Made by a program: the position numbers and the translations under genes. DNA of 64,000 bases from Bacteroidia bacterium (GTDB lineage: Bacteria; Bacteroidota; Bacteroidia; B-17B0; Aurantibacillaceae): positions 16,478 through 80,477 of the forward strand of contig JAEUTN010000003.1 of assembly GCA_016787895.1 (NCBI GenBank), written 5' to 3'. Shown piece by piece: positions 27,611-36,223 of this stretch; the stretch's first letter is position 1; the number at the start of each line of letters is the position of its first letter. The notes under the pieces are model-generated. The model saw only the letters and a program-made list of their open reading frames with translations, ran no database searches and was not told the origin of the DNA.

Positions 27611-29509
27611 CTACTCTTTGATGAGCTTTACTGTGCCGGTATTTCCGTCTTTTGATCGTATATAAAGGAAATACAATCCGGCAGGCTCATTTTCCAGATG
27701 GAGTTCAGTTTTAAGAGAGACGTTTATGTAATCTTTTAACCGCTTTCCTTCCGCGTTGAACAGCATTATCGCATCCACTGTTTGAGTTGTTTCCAGATAA
27801 AAAACACCTGAACCCGGGTTGGGATAAAGCACGAATGGCCTTGCTGAAACTATCAGGTTTTCTATTCCTGTACACACCGTAACAAGCACTTGTCCCGAAG
27901 TAGTACAGCCGCTCACAGTATTGGTTACTAAAATAGTGTAAGCTCCAACCGCGTTGGTGTTCAGCGTTGCTGTGTTCTGTCCGGTAACGGTTGCGGCACC
28001 GGGAATAATCCAGTAATACGTATAATTTGTTACTGCTCCGCTCAAAATCGGGCTAATGTCCACTGAAGTAGTTGGTGGGTCCAGACAATAGGGTGGTGGG
28101 CCTGCAGGGCTGTTCACAATGGGATAAGATCTTGCGTCACCCAGGGAATAGGTGGCTAGCGCGGTACAACCGTTGTTGGAGTCCTGCACCAATAAGGAGT
28201 AATTACCTACTGAAAACGCTACAATCGAGTTACCTGAACTCGTTGGGGTTGATGGACCTGACCAATACAAAACATTTACAGGCAAGGTATTATTAAACGT
28301 GGAAGGAGGAATTCCCGTTGTACTTTGATTGCTAAGTGTAACCGAAGGCGTTGAACAGGTTACTGCATTTGGCCCCGCATTGCTGATTAAGGCATTTGGA
28401 GGATAGGTGTTTTGATACAACACAATGGTGGTTTCCGAAGTACAGGCATTGCTGTTGTCAGTCACCATAAAGGAGTAGGTTCCTAATACAGAATTGTTGG
28501 GACTTGCATTTGTACTAACACCGATGCTGTATGTATTAGGGTTCAGGGTAGAGCCGGGGATACTCCAGCTGTAAGTCGTGTTAGGACTGGTGCTGATCCC
28601 GTAAAGTACACTGAGGGTATTGGTGCAACTCAAGGTTTGTGTATTGGTGAATAAAGAAATATTGGGGCTTGAGGTATTTGAACTGATGCTGAACAATACT
28701 CTTGCCTCACAACTGCTGTTGTTATCATGCGTAATGGCGGTATAGGTGCCCGGTGTGGTAAGCGTGTAAAGGTTTTGCGAGTTGGTGATATAATTCGTTG
28801 TAGAACCCGCGCTGAGCACTGTGTAACTCATGGGTGTAAATGGCACTGTTGATTGTCCGAACAAACCAACCGCGCAAACGCTGTTGCTGTTACAACCCAG
28901 GGTAAAATTCTGAGGGCATGAAAGGGAAAGACTGGGAATACCGGATACCGAATTGACAAGAAAAAGTTTGTTGGTTTTGCAACCATTCACATTGTTAATA
29001 AGCACATGGGTGTGGGTACCGGTGACACCGGGAACGTAGGTGGCAAAAGAACCGGGGATGTTTAAACTACTTCCAAGGGGGCTTATAAAATAGTGTGTCA
29101 CATTGCTGGTAGGGTTGGTGGCGCTGGCACTCACCGTAGTAACAGAAGTAAAGCTACAGGTAATGTTTTGAGTAGTGGGTGTTACCGCCGAAACCGGAGC
29201 CTGTGTGTTAATGCCAATGGCAAGGGTTTGTGTGGCATTCACCATGCTGGTTGAAAAAGCCGTTAGGGTGTAGGTGCCGGGCAGGGTCGCCTGAAAATTA
29301 TTGCCTATAGCCGTGCCGCTGGGTCCCGCCATGGTGTAGGTAACAAACGAAGCGGTATAATTTGTGATACATAAAAGATTAATAGTGGGTGTAGCACAGG
29401 TAATGCTGTTGCTTCCGCTGGTGTTCAGTATGGTGAAGGTAATCTGAGACTTTAGTGCGTTAAAACTTAAAGCAAACAAAGCCGCTAAAACAAGTAGATG
29501 TTTTTTCAT
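27611..29509 (-). CDS. T9SS-secreted repeat protein, paralogue A
   Basis: 632 residues with a signal peptide (residues 1-21, LSFNALKSQ). Beta-sandwich-like repeats of about 85-95 residues each begin with a Cys-containing strand (..ITCSFTSVTTVSASA, ..VTCSTPSVTLSNQST) and end GxYTxxxxDxxxxC, resembling SprB/PKD-type extracellular repeats. T9SS tail: FVLYPNPGSGVFYLET. It aligns along its length with the next gene upstream; for example both contain P-G-T/V-T-G-T-H-T-H-V followed by N-G-C. The two are a tandem duplication. No enzyme motif; probably a surface adhesin. Confidence 0.83.
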   Translation of the reverse strand: MKKHLLVLAALFALSFNALKSQITFTILNTSGSNSITCATPTINLLCITNYTASFVTYTMAGPSGTAIGNNFQATLPGTYTLTAFSTSMVNATQTLAIGINTQAPVSAVTPTTQNITCSFTSVTTVSASATNPTSNVTHYFISPLGSSLNIPGSFATYVPGVTGTHTHVLINNVNGCKTNKLFLVNSVSGIPSLSLSCPQNFTLGCNSNSVCAVGLFGQSTVPFTPMSYTVLSAGSTTNYITNSQNLYTLTTPGTYTAITHDNNSSCEARVLFSISSNTSSPNISLFTNTQTLSCTNTLSVLYGISTSPNTTYSWSIPGSTLNPNTYSIGVSTNASPNNSVLGTYSFMVTDNSNACTSETTIVLYQNTYPPNALISNAGPNAVTCSTPSVTLSNQSTTGIPPSTFNNTLPVNVLYWSGPSTPTSSGNSIVAFSVGNYSLLVQDSNNGCTALATYSLGDARSYPIVNSPAGPPPYCLDPPTTSVDISPILSGAVTNYTYYWIIPGAATVTGQNTATLNTNAVGAYTILVTNTVSGCTTSGQVLVTVCTGIENLIVSARPFVLYPNPGSGVFYLETTQTVDAIMLFNAEGKRLKDYINVSLKTELHLENEPAGLYFLYIRSKDGNTGTVKLIKE

Positions 29510-29540
29510 AGGTGTCGGATTTTGACACTTTAAAAGTAAA

Positions 29541-29574
29541 TAAAAAAAGCCCCCTGCGCTTTCCGGCAGAGGGC
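29541..29574 (-). terminator. Terminator between the two paralogous T9SS genes
   Basis: Minus strand: GCCCTCTGC / GCAGGGGGC (one mismatch), 8-base loop, then TTTTTTTATTT. It follows the stop at 29602 and precedes the start at 29509, so paralogue A needs its own promoter or read-through. Confidence 0.88.
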
Positions 29575-29601
29575 AGTAATGAACAGCAGGTGTTTAATTA
29601 C

Positions 29602-31506
29602 CTAGTTTTTTAGCAGTTTGGAATGATACAGGCGCTGCCCTGACTTGTAAATACTAATAAAATAAACACCCGGTGCTGCATCAAGGCGGATGGGGCTGTT
29701 TGGTTCGTTTATTTCCTGGCTCATTACTTTTTGTGACAGAGCGTTGAACACTTCAATCGATAAAGGGTAAAGGGTATTATCCTTTAATAAAATTTCAAAC
29801 TGCGCAGAGCTGGGGTTTGGAAATACCAGTATAGAGTTCTTGTCGGATACAGTCTCTTCTATTCCAACACACGCGTATACCGGGTAACTTATCGCTGTAC
29901 TGCAATTGCCTTCCTGAACACTCAGGGTATAATAGCCTGGCGAACTTACCTGCAGGCTGGCATTGGCTGTGCCGGAATTTGCCGTAAGGGTACCACTGGC
30001 CAACGAACCGCTGGAGTTACTCCAGGTATAAGTGCAGCTGGAGAAATTAGAGACTAAGGAATTGATGGTAATTGTATTTGTACCGGGACAGTTGATGGAA
30101 TAATCCTGGCTGGCGCCTAAGGCAATGCTTTGACCGTTGATGGAAAGTACAGTTGTTGTAAAACTTGTGCAACCATTGTTCGCGTCTTGCACATTCATGG
30201 TGTAACTGCCCGGATTTGCAGCGGTATAGGTGCTGCTGAGCGCCACACTTGGCTGATTTTGGGCAAGCCATTGCGTAACAACTACACTTAAGCTGTTGCT
30301 AAAAGTGCCCGGCGGAATGCCAGTTGTGCTGGTATTAATCAGAATGACCGGGTTGGTACAATTGAGTGCTGCGGTATTGCCTGCTATACTTGCCATAGGC
30401 GGGAAAATGTTTTGGTAGATTGGGACAATGCTTTGGCTTCTACAGGCATTGTTCAAATCCAAAGCAACGAGAGTGTAATTGGCAAGTATAGTGTTGGATG
30501 GAATGCCCGTAACAGATGGTGTAAGTGAATTTCCAGGGACTACATTCGTTGGACTGGCATACCAGGCAAAACTTACGTTATTGTAACTAAACCCACTGAG
30601 AGTGGCCGTTGGAACAAAGCAGGACAAAGTTCGAACAGGAGCACTGACAAAGATAGATGGGGCCACGGTGTTTTGAATAATGGAAAAAGGAGATCGGGTT
30701 TCGCAGCCAGTGACCATGTCTCTTATCACCACTGTATACTGACCTGGGTTAGAAAAAGTATAAGTGGGTACAATACCCGTTGTATAAAAAATGCTTGAGC
30801 CGGGGGGTAATATGGTGTATGTGACCGGTGAAGTCGGGGGATCGGCAAGGGCATTTGTAATATTGATATCAACTGTATGTTTGGGAACACAGCCTATTGA
30901 AAAATTTTGAATTGGACTAACTATAGTGAAGGTCGGAAAACCGGCGGCATTAGCTACAGTAAAGGTTTTTGCAACAGTGCAGCCATTGGCAATGTCAGTA
31001 ACCACATGGGTGTGTGTGCCGGGAGGGGGTTGAACAATGGCCGTGTATCCGGGAATCGGCCCAACACTGAGCCCGTTACTAAAATGAAATTGATGGTAAA
31101 CGTTTGTGGTGGGACTTAAGGCCGTTCCCGTCATGGTTTGCGCAGCGGCAGTGGTGCAAGTGATCAACTGATACAAAGGCGTAAGGCTGGATGTAGGTGG
31201 TGTGGTGTTTTGAGTTACACTTAGGGTTGTCGTAAAATTACCTTGCCCTGGTGCAGAACCGGTAATGGTGTAGGTGGCACTGGTGGTAAAAACAAACACA
31301 GATGCACTTTGGCTAACAGTTGCGGGAACAACGCTGTAAGTGATTGCGCCAGTATAATTACTCTGGGCCTGAACAATAACTGCGGGATTAACACAGGTAA
31401 TGCTGGTGGTTAAACTTAGGTAGTTTAAGGTAAAACTTAGCTGAGAAAAGGTATTGAGCTTAAGTAGTATTAACAAGAGGCTCAATCGGAAGACGATTGT
31501 TTTCAT
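29602..31506 (-). CDS. T9SS-secreted repeat protein, paralogue B
   Basis: 634 residues; signal peptide 1-21 (LLKLNTFSQ). Same layout as paralogue A: repeat units led by ITC strands (SLTTSITCVNPAVIVQ, LYQLITCTTAAAQTMTG), the GTHTHVVTDIANGC segment, and a C-terminal T9SS tail (ILVFPNPSSAQFEILL). Near-equal length and colinear repeats indicate duplication with considerable divergence. An exact TAnnTTTG element and an interrupted hairpin lie 11-49 bases upstream of the start. Function unknown; likely surface-exposed. Confidence 0.83.
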   Translation of the reverse strand: MKTIVFRLSLLLILLKLNTFSQLSFTLNYLSLTTSITCVNPAVIVQAQSNYTGAITYSVVPATVSQSASVFVFTTSATYTITGSAPGQGNFTTTLSVTQNTTPPTSSLTPLYQLITCTTAAAQTMTGTALSPTTNVYHQFHFSNGLSVGPIPGYTAIVQPPPGTHTHVVTDIANGCTVAKTFTVANAAGFPTFTIVSPIQNFSIGCVPKHTVDINITNALADPPTSPVTYTILPPGSSIFYTTGIVPTYTFSNPGQYTVVIRDMVTGCETRSPFSIIQNTVAPSIFVSAPVRTLSCFVPTATLSGFSYNNVSFAWYASPTNVVPGNSLTPSVTGIPSNTILANYTLVALDLNNACRSQSIVPIYQNIFPPMASIAGNTAALNCTNPVILINTSTTGIPPGTFSNSLSVVVTQWLAQNQPSVALSSTYTAANPGSYTMNVQDANNGCTSFTTTVLSINGQSIALGASQDYSINCPGTNTITINSLVSNFSSCTYTWSNSSGSLASGTLTANSGTANASLQVSSPGYYTLSVQEGNCSTAISYPVYACVGIEETVSDKNSILVFPNPSSAQFEILLKDNTLYPLSIEVFNALSQKVMSQEINEPNSPIRLDAAPGVYFISIYKSGQRLYHSKLLKN

Positions 31507-31516
31507 GGAATCATGT

Positions 31517-31551
31517 TTTGGTATTGAATTCTTTACAAGAATGATACCAAA
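31517..31551 (-). promoter_or_regulatory. Interrupted hairpin and -7 element upstream of paralogue B
   Basis: TTTGGTAT (31517-31524) pairs with ATACCAAA (31544-31551), and an inner ATTCTT/AAGAAT pair closes a 3-base loop. The outer arm overlaps an exact minus-strand -7 box TAAATTTG (31555-31548). The transcript would begin within the repeat, so it may act on DNA rather than RNA. Confidence 0.45.
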
Positions 31552-31593
31552 TTTATTTTAACCAAGGCCAACTATAAGTGCAAGAGGATGTTT

Positions 31594-31619
31594 CCACTAC
31601 TTGCCTTTACAAGTGGTGG
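31594..31619. repeat. 10-bp stem-loop between transaldolase and paralogue B
   Basis: CCACTACTTG / CAAGTGGTGG (one G-T pair) with a 6-base loop. No T run on the minus strand, the only strand with genes here. A second short palindrome ACCTTTGAAGGT (31664-31675), followed on the minus strand by TTTTTG, may be the actual transaldolase terminator. Confidence 0.5.
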
Positions 31620-31679
31620 TGTTTGTTGAGTAATTTAATAACGTATAGCTACTTTAATCAAAAACCTTTGAAGGTCCTC

Positions 31680-32327
31680 TCACTTTTTCGCATCCGCCAA
31701 AAACTGGGCTAGTCCAATATCCGTTAAGGGGTGTTTTAACAAGGCAGCTATCGCGCTTAATGGGCAGGTGACCACATCGGCACCAATTTTGGCGCACTCA
31801 ATAATGTGCATGGGGTGACGAACACTGGCGGCTAAAATTTCGGTTTCGTAACCAAAGTTGTCATAAATCACGCGAATGTCTTCAATCAGGCTTAAACCAT
31901 CGGTACTCACATCGTCCAAACGGCCTATAAAAGGAGAAACATAAGTGGCTCCGGCCTTGGCCGCCAGTAAAGCCTGACCTGCCGAAAATACCAGGGTGCA
32001 ATTGGTGCGTATGCCTTTTTCGCTGAAGTATTTAATGGCTTTTACGCCTTCTTTTATCATGGGTATTTTCACCACAATTTGAGAGTGAAGGGCTGCCAAA
32101 GCTTCCCCTTCTTTTACCATGCCTTCAAAATCGGTGGAAATCACTTCCGCACTTACGTCGCCGGTAACTATTTTGCAAATGTCAACGTAATGTTTGAGAA
32201 TGTTGTCCTGGCCTTTGATGCCCTCTTTGGCCATCAGAGATGGGTTGGTGGTTACTCCGTCGAGTACGCCCATGTCCTGAGCTTCCTTAATTTGGGCAAG
32301 ATTGGCAGTGTCGATAAAAAATTTCAT
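31680..32327 (-). CDS. tal: Transaldolase, short (type 3B, FSA-like) family
   Basis: 215 residues forming a TIM barrel of the small transaldolase/fructose-6-phosphate aldolase group. The Schiff-base lysine is K87 (VVKIPM). GVTTNPSLM is at the N-terminus. Residues separating the two activities point to transaldolase: E61 (SAEVIST) where E. coli FsaA has Gln59, and F133 (YVSPFIGR) where FsaA has Tyr131. It would move a dihydroxyacetone unit between sedoheptulose-7-phosphate and glyceraldehyde-3-phosphate in the pentose phosphate pathway. It stands alone; a TACATTCG element (minus strand 32353-32346) lies 19 bases upstream of the ATG. Confidence 0.92.
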   Translation of the reverse strand: MKFFIDTANLAQIKEAQDMGVLDGVTTNPSLMAKEGIKGQDNILKHYVDICKIVTGDVSAEVISTDFEGMVKEGEALAALHSQIVVKIPMIKEGVKAIKYFSEKGIRTNCTLVFSAGQALLAAKAGATYVSPFIGRLDDVSTDGLSLIEDIRVIYDNFGYETEILAASVRHPMHIIECAKIGADVVTCPLSAIAALLKHPLTDIGLAQFLADAKK

Positions 32328-32414
32328 GGTATGGATTTAAAAATGCGAATGTAAAGGGAATACCTGAAAAATCAGAGGAATAGTATTAACAGCCCCACTT
32401 AATTTTAAACAGAT

Positions 32415-34934
32415 TCAGAGTTTCACAAACCGCTTCGTAAAGGTTTTCTCTTTGTTTTTCAAAAGTATAAAATACAACCCTGAAGGCAGTTCCTTGGTGG
32501 ATACCTGAATTTCGTTGTTTTTATATTCAAGTGAGGTCTCTACTTTTTTTCCGTCAGCCGCATAAATCTGAATCTGCTCAGGCGCAAATTCTGAAGCAAA
32601 TGAAACATACAACCATCCCGATGCTATAGGATTAGGATAAAGGTTCACTTGATCCGCTGGACCCGATGCGTTCTCTTTTACGCCTGTAATTAAACTGCTG
32701 ATATCAATACTTTGTATGGACTTGGCATAAGTACCCGCAATCAGTTTTTTGAGGGAAGGATTGTACACCAGGTCCCACACCGTAATCAATGGCATGTTGC
32801 TGCCCAAACGCAGCCAGTTCTGCCCTCCGTTGATGCTGTAATACACACCAATGTCGGTAGCTACAAACAACAAATTTTCATCGTTGGGAAAAATCAACAC
32901 ATCGTTAATGCCGGCCTGTGGTAAATCTCCACTGATATCGGTCCAGGTTAAACCATTGTTTGTGGACTTGTGAATGTGCGGGATGTAGGAATTGTATTTG
33001 TATCCGGAATGTGTGACGTAAACATTGTTAGAAACATTAGGCGAGGCATGCACCGAGGTAACATAACGGTCGGGTAGTCCGGTCGTGATAGTGTTCCAGG
33101 TGCTTCCATCGTTAGCGCTGGTCCAAACATTGCCATCACTGGTGCCAACGTAAATTCTCTGAGCGCTAAGATCTGAATTATCAATGGCTGAAATAGTGTG
33201 AAAGCGCTCCCCATAAATAACACCATCGGTTAAATCGCTACTGATGGGGTTCCAAAAAGAATTTGGTCCTCCTGTATTTTTGTAAACACGGTAGGTGCCT
33301 GTGTACTGCACGTCGGGGTTCTGTTTGTTCAGCACATAAGGCATGTCCCAATTTCTTCGGTCATTAAAATCAATGTTGTTATCGTGATTGTTGAAATTAA
33401 ACCCTCCGTCGGTTGACACCATCAGACCTCCGTTTTGGGTTTCAGCGTAAAACAGGCTGGCGTCGCCCGGATCAAACCGGGGCTGAAAACCATCTCCTCC
33501 GAATATTCTCTGCCAATTGTGCAAAGCGGACTGATTTCCACTGGTGGTGCCGTTGTCCTGAGCGCCTCCATAATGCATGGCCGGTTGGTGAGGGTTGTAT
33601 TCTACTCTGTAGAATTGAGTGTTGGGAATGTTATCAGCGTCAATATAGTTAGCCCCATCGTCGTTGGTAAAATAAACACCTCCGTCGGTGCCCAGGTAAT
33701 ACACGCCGGGACTTACAAAAGCAATGGCATGAATGTCGGCATGCACATCGTATTGCCACCAGGGGGGCATGTTGGGGTTCCAATTGTTTCCGCCATCACC
33801 GGATTTGTGCAGTTCTATCCCACCAATGTAAATTTCATTGTCGTCAGCAGGATTAACTTCCAGTTCACCAAAATACCAGCCGAAGTTGGAATAGTTGGAG
33901 GAGATGCCGTTGTTGCCCAGTGAAGAAAAACTGCCAGCCCCGTTCGTTGTCACATACACTCCTTCCATGCTGAAATTGCTGTCGGATACCGCTACGTATA
34001 GCTTGGAGGGATTTTGTTTGCTCATGCAAATGCTGTAGCGATTGACTTTCGTGTTGGGTAAACCGTTGTTCATCACCGACCAGGTACTGCCTCCGTTGGT
34101 GGTTTTGTAAACCCTGGTGTTGTTTGAATAACGAATGTTAACCGTAGCATTTCGTATACAGGTCATGGAGGTAGCGTAAATTTCATTGGGATTATTGGGA
34201 TTCATTACCATGTCGCTCACCCCGGTTTGGTTATCAATAAATAACACCTGCGACCAGGTGAGGCCCCCATTGCTGCTTTTGTAAACGCCTCGGTGGCTGT
34301 CTTCCAAAATAGGATTCCCGTTGGCCGATACATAAATTTCAGAGCTGTTGTTGGGATTGATCAGAATTTTGTTGATGATTTTACTGTTGCTCAGGCCTAT
34401 GTTTGTCCAGGTTAAACCTCCGTCGCTGCTTTTATACAGTCCATCCCCAACAAACACTGTAAATGGAATAGAGGGGTCTCCGGTACCAACGTAAATTACA
34501 TTGCTGTTGTTGGGATCAATACTAATTGCACCAATATATAAACTGCTTTGTGTATCAAACAGGGGCTGCCAGCTTTGTCCCGCGTTAGTGGTTTTATAAA
34601 CGCCCGCACCCGGGGTTCCGGCGTACACCACGTTTGAGTTGGTGGCACTCACGGCCAGGCAGGTAATGCGTCCCCCTATGTTTGTGGGACCTTCGAGTAC
34701 CCAGTTCAAACTGGAGAAGTGTTTTTGGGAAGCGATGTTTAATTGCTCTTCTTGAAGCAACGATTCAAAAGCTTTCAGATCAAAGGCGGCGTCGGGGTAA
34801 GCTCTTTGCTCAGCAAAACGCTCATAAGGTTCAGCGGGATTTTCTTTCTTTTTTTCAGAAACGGATTTAGAGCAGAAGGAAAATGTGAAGGCTAAAAATG
34901 AAACTAAGGGGATGTAGTAAGAGTGAACACGCAT
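32415..34934 (-). CDS. T9SS-secreted Asp-box (BNR/sortilin-like) beta-propeller protein
   Basis: About 839 residues. Start chosen at ATG 34934 (MRVHSYYIPLVSFLAFTFSFC), which puts the hydrophobic export segment at the N-terminus; a longer frame from 34970 overlaps the upstream gene's end. At least eight Asp-box motifs of type S-x-D/N-G-G-x-x-W occur (SSDGGLTW, SSNGGLTW, TTNGGSTW, SGDGGNNW, SANDGSTW, STNNGLTW, SINGGQNW), the hallmark of sortilin-like and sialidase-type propellers. No sialidase catalytic Arg triad was recognised. The T9SS tail begins VNLYPNPIASGWLYVSF and ends TKRFVKL. Cys21 is not in a canonical lipobox. Confidence 0.85.
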   Translation of the reverse strand: MRVHSYYIPLVSFLAFTFSFCSKSVSEKKKENPAEPYERFAEQRAYPDAAFDLKAFESLLQEEQLNIASQKHFSSLNWVLEGPTNIGGRITCLAVSATNSNVVYAGTPGAGVYKTTNAGQSWQPLFDTQSSLYIGAISIDPNNSNVIYVGTGDPSIPFTVFVGDGLYKSSDGGLTWTNIGLSNSKIINKILINPNNSSEIYVSANGNPILEDSHRGVYKSSNGGLTWSQVLFIDNQTGVSDMVMNPNNPNEIYATSMTCIRNATVNIRYSNNTRVYKTTNGGSTWSVMNNGLPNTKVNRYSICMSKQNPSKLYVAVSDSNFSMEGVYVTTNGAGSFSSLGNNGISSNYSNFGWYFGELEVNPADDNEIYIGGIELHKSGDGGNNWNPNMPPWWQYDVHADIHAIAFVSPGVYYLGTDGGVYFTNDDGANYIDADNIPNTQFYRVEYNPHQPAMHYGGAQDNGTTSGNQSALHNWQRIFGGDGFQPRFDPGDASLFYAETQNGGLMVSTDGGFNFNNHDNNIDFNDRRNWDMPYVLNKQNPDVQYTGTYRVYKNTGGPNSFWNPISSDLTDGVIYGERFHTISAIDNSDLSAQRIYVGTSDGNVWTSANDGSTWNTITTGLPDRYVTSVHASPNVSNNVYVTHSGYKYNSYIPHIHKSTNNGLTWTDISGDLPQAGINDVLIFPNDENLLFVATDIGVYYSINGGQNWLRLGSNMPLITVWDLVYNPSLKKLIAGTYAKSIQSIDISSLITGVKENASGPADQVNLYPNPIASGWLYVSFASEFAPEQIQIYAADGKKVETSLEYKNNEIQVSTKELPSGLYFILLKNKEKTFTKRFVKL

Positions 34935-34971
34935 AGCATAAGTTTTTAGTGTAGGATAAAGCTTAAGCAAT

Positions 34972-36195
34972 TTAGCAATTTTCTGAACAAATCCATGCTG
35001 TACTCCAGGCGCTTTGGAAATTAAATCCCCCGGTTATACCATCGATATCCAGCACTTCTCCGCAAAAAAACAATCCCGGAACCTTTTTGCTCTGCATGGT
35101 TTTAAAATCCACTTCTTTCAAATTTACACCACCACAGGTTACAAATTCTTCTTTAAAGGTGGTACGTCCTTCCATCTTGAAAGTGGAGGCGCTAAGAGCC
35201 TGTGCCAGGGCCTGAAGTTGTTTGGATGATAATTCGGCCCAGGGTTTTTGCTTGCTGATACCGGCCTTATCGCACAAATATTCCCAGAGCCGTTTGGGTA
35301 AATTAAATTGACTTTGACTCAGGGGAAAACTTTTGTTTTTGCTGAGTCGCATTTGTTTTAATTCTTCTTCCACTTCATGAGTTTTAAGAGGGTAGACCCA
35401 ATTCACAAGTATCTCTGAGTGGTAGTCTTTATCAAAAAACTCTTTCGCCGCAAAAGCCGAAAGTTTTAATACTGCCGGTCCGCTCAATCCCCAATGGGTA
35501 ATCAGCACCGGACCGTGATAGTTTAATTTACTCCCTTTTATCCGAACTTCAGCATCCTGAACACTCAGGCCCATCAGCTCTTTGGTGATTTTTTCCTGTG
35601 GAAAATTTAAAGTGAACAAACTCGGTAAGGGCTCCTGAATGCTGTGCCCTAAACGCCGGAGCACATCGTAAAAACCTGACTTAGGGTGACCACCCATGGC
35701 GCAGATGATGACGTTTGCCCGGAGCACACCATTTGAAGTTTTCAATTCAAAATCTTCAGCCTGGGGGGAGATATGCAACACTTCGGTGTTTTTTCGAATG
35801 CGGATCTGATGTTTTTCGGCAAGATGCAAAAAACAATCGATGATGGTTTGACTGCTGTTGCTCACCGGAAACATACGTCCATCGGATTCCGTATGTAGTT
35901 TTATACCCTGCTTCTGAAACCATTGAATGGTGTCGTTTGCGTCGAAGCGAGAAAATACCTGAACCAATTCGCGGTAACCCCTGGGATAATTTTTCACCAA
36001 CTCGTGTTTATCAAAACAGGCATGAGTAACATTGCATCTTCCTCCGCCTGATATTTTCACCTTAGAAAGAAGTTTGGAAGATTTTTCGAGCAATTCAATC
36101 GAGTAATCGGGATGTTTTATCGCCAGATTGATGGCAGCAAAAAAACCTGCAGCACCACCGCCTATCACACAGACCTTTTTTTTTAAAACCGACAT
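34972..36195 (-). CDS. FAD-dependent oxidoreductase, HI0933/YhiN/BaiN family
   Basis: 407 residues. Dinucleotide-binding GxGxxG motif at CVIGGGAAGFFAAI (about residues 9-22), then SKVKISGGGRCNVTHA, diagnostic for this family, and a C-terminal GLFFCGEVLDIDGITGGFNFQSAW flavin-contact block. Relatives include YhiN and the bile-acid flavoprotein BaiN; the native substrate of most members is unknown, so no reaction is assigned. The start at 36195 lies 28 bases after the stop of the MMPL exporter on the same strand, so they may be cotranscribed. Confidence 0.9.
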   Translation of the reverse strand: MSVLKKKVCVIGGGAAGFFAAINLAIKHPDYSIELLEKSSKLLSKVKISGGGRCNVTHACFDKHELVKNYPRGYRELVQVFSRFDANDTIQWFQKQGIKLHTESDGRMFPVSNSSQTIIDCFLHLAEKHQIRIRKNTEVLHISPQAEDFELKTSNGVLRANVIICAMGGHPKSGFYDVLRRLGHSIQEPLPSLFTLNFPQEKITKELMGLSVQDAEVRIKGSKLNYHGPVLITHWGLSGPAVLKLSAFAAKEFFDKDYHSEILVNWVYPLKTHEVEEELKQMRLSKNKSFPLSQSQFNLPKRLWEYLCDKAGISKQKPWAELSSKQLQALAQALSASTFKMEGRTTFKEEFVTCGGVNLKEVDFKTMQSKKVPGLFFCGEVLDIDGITGGFNFQSAWSTAWICSENC

Positions 36196-36223
36196 AAATT
36201 ACAATTAAACACTTTTATAAAAT

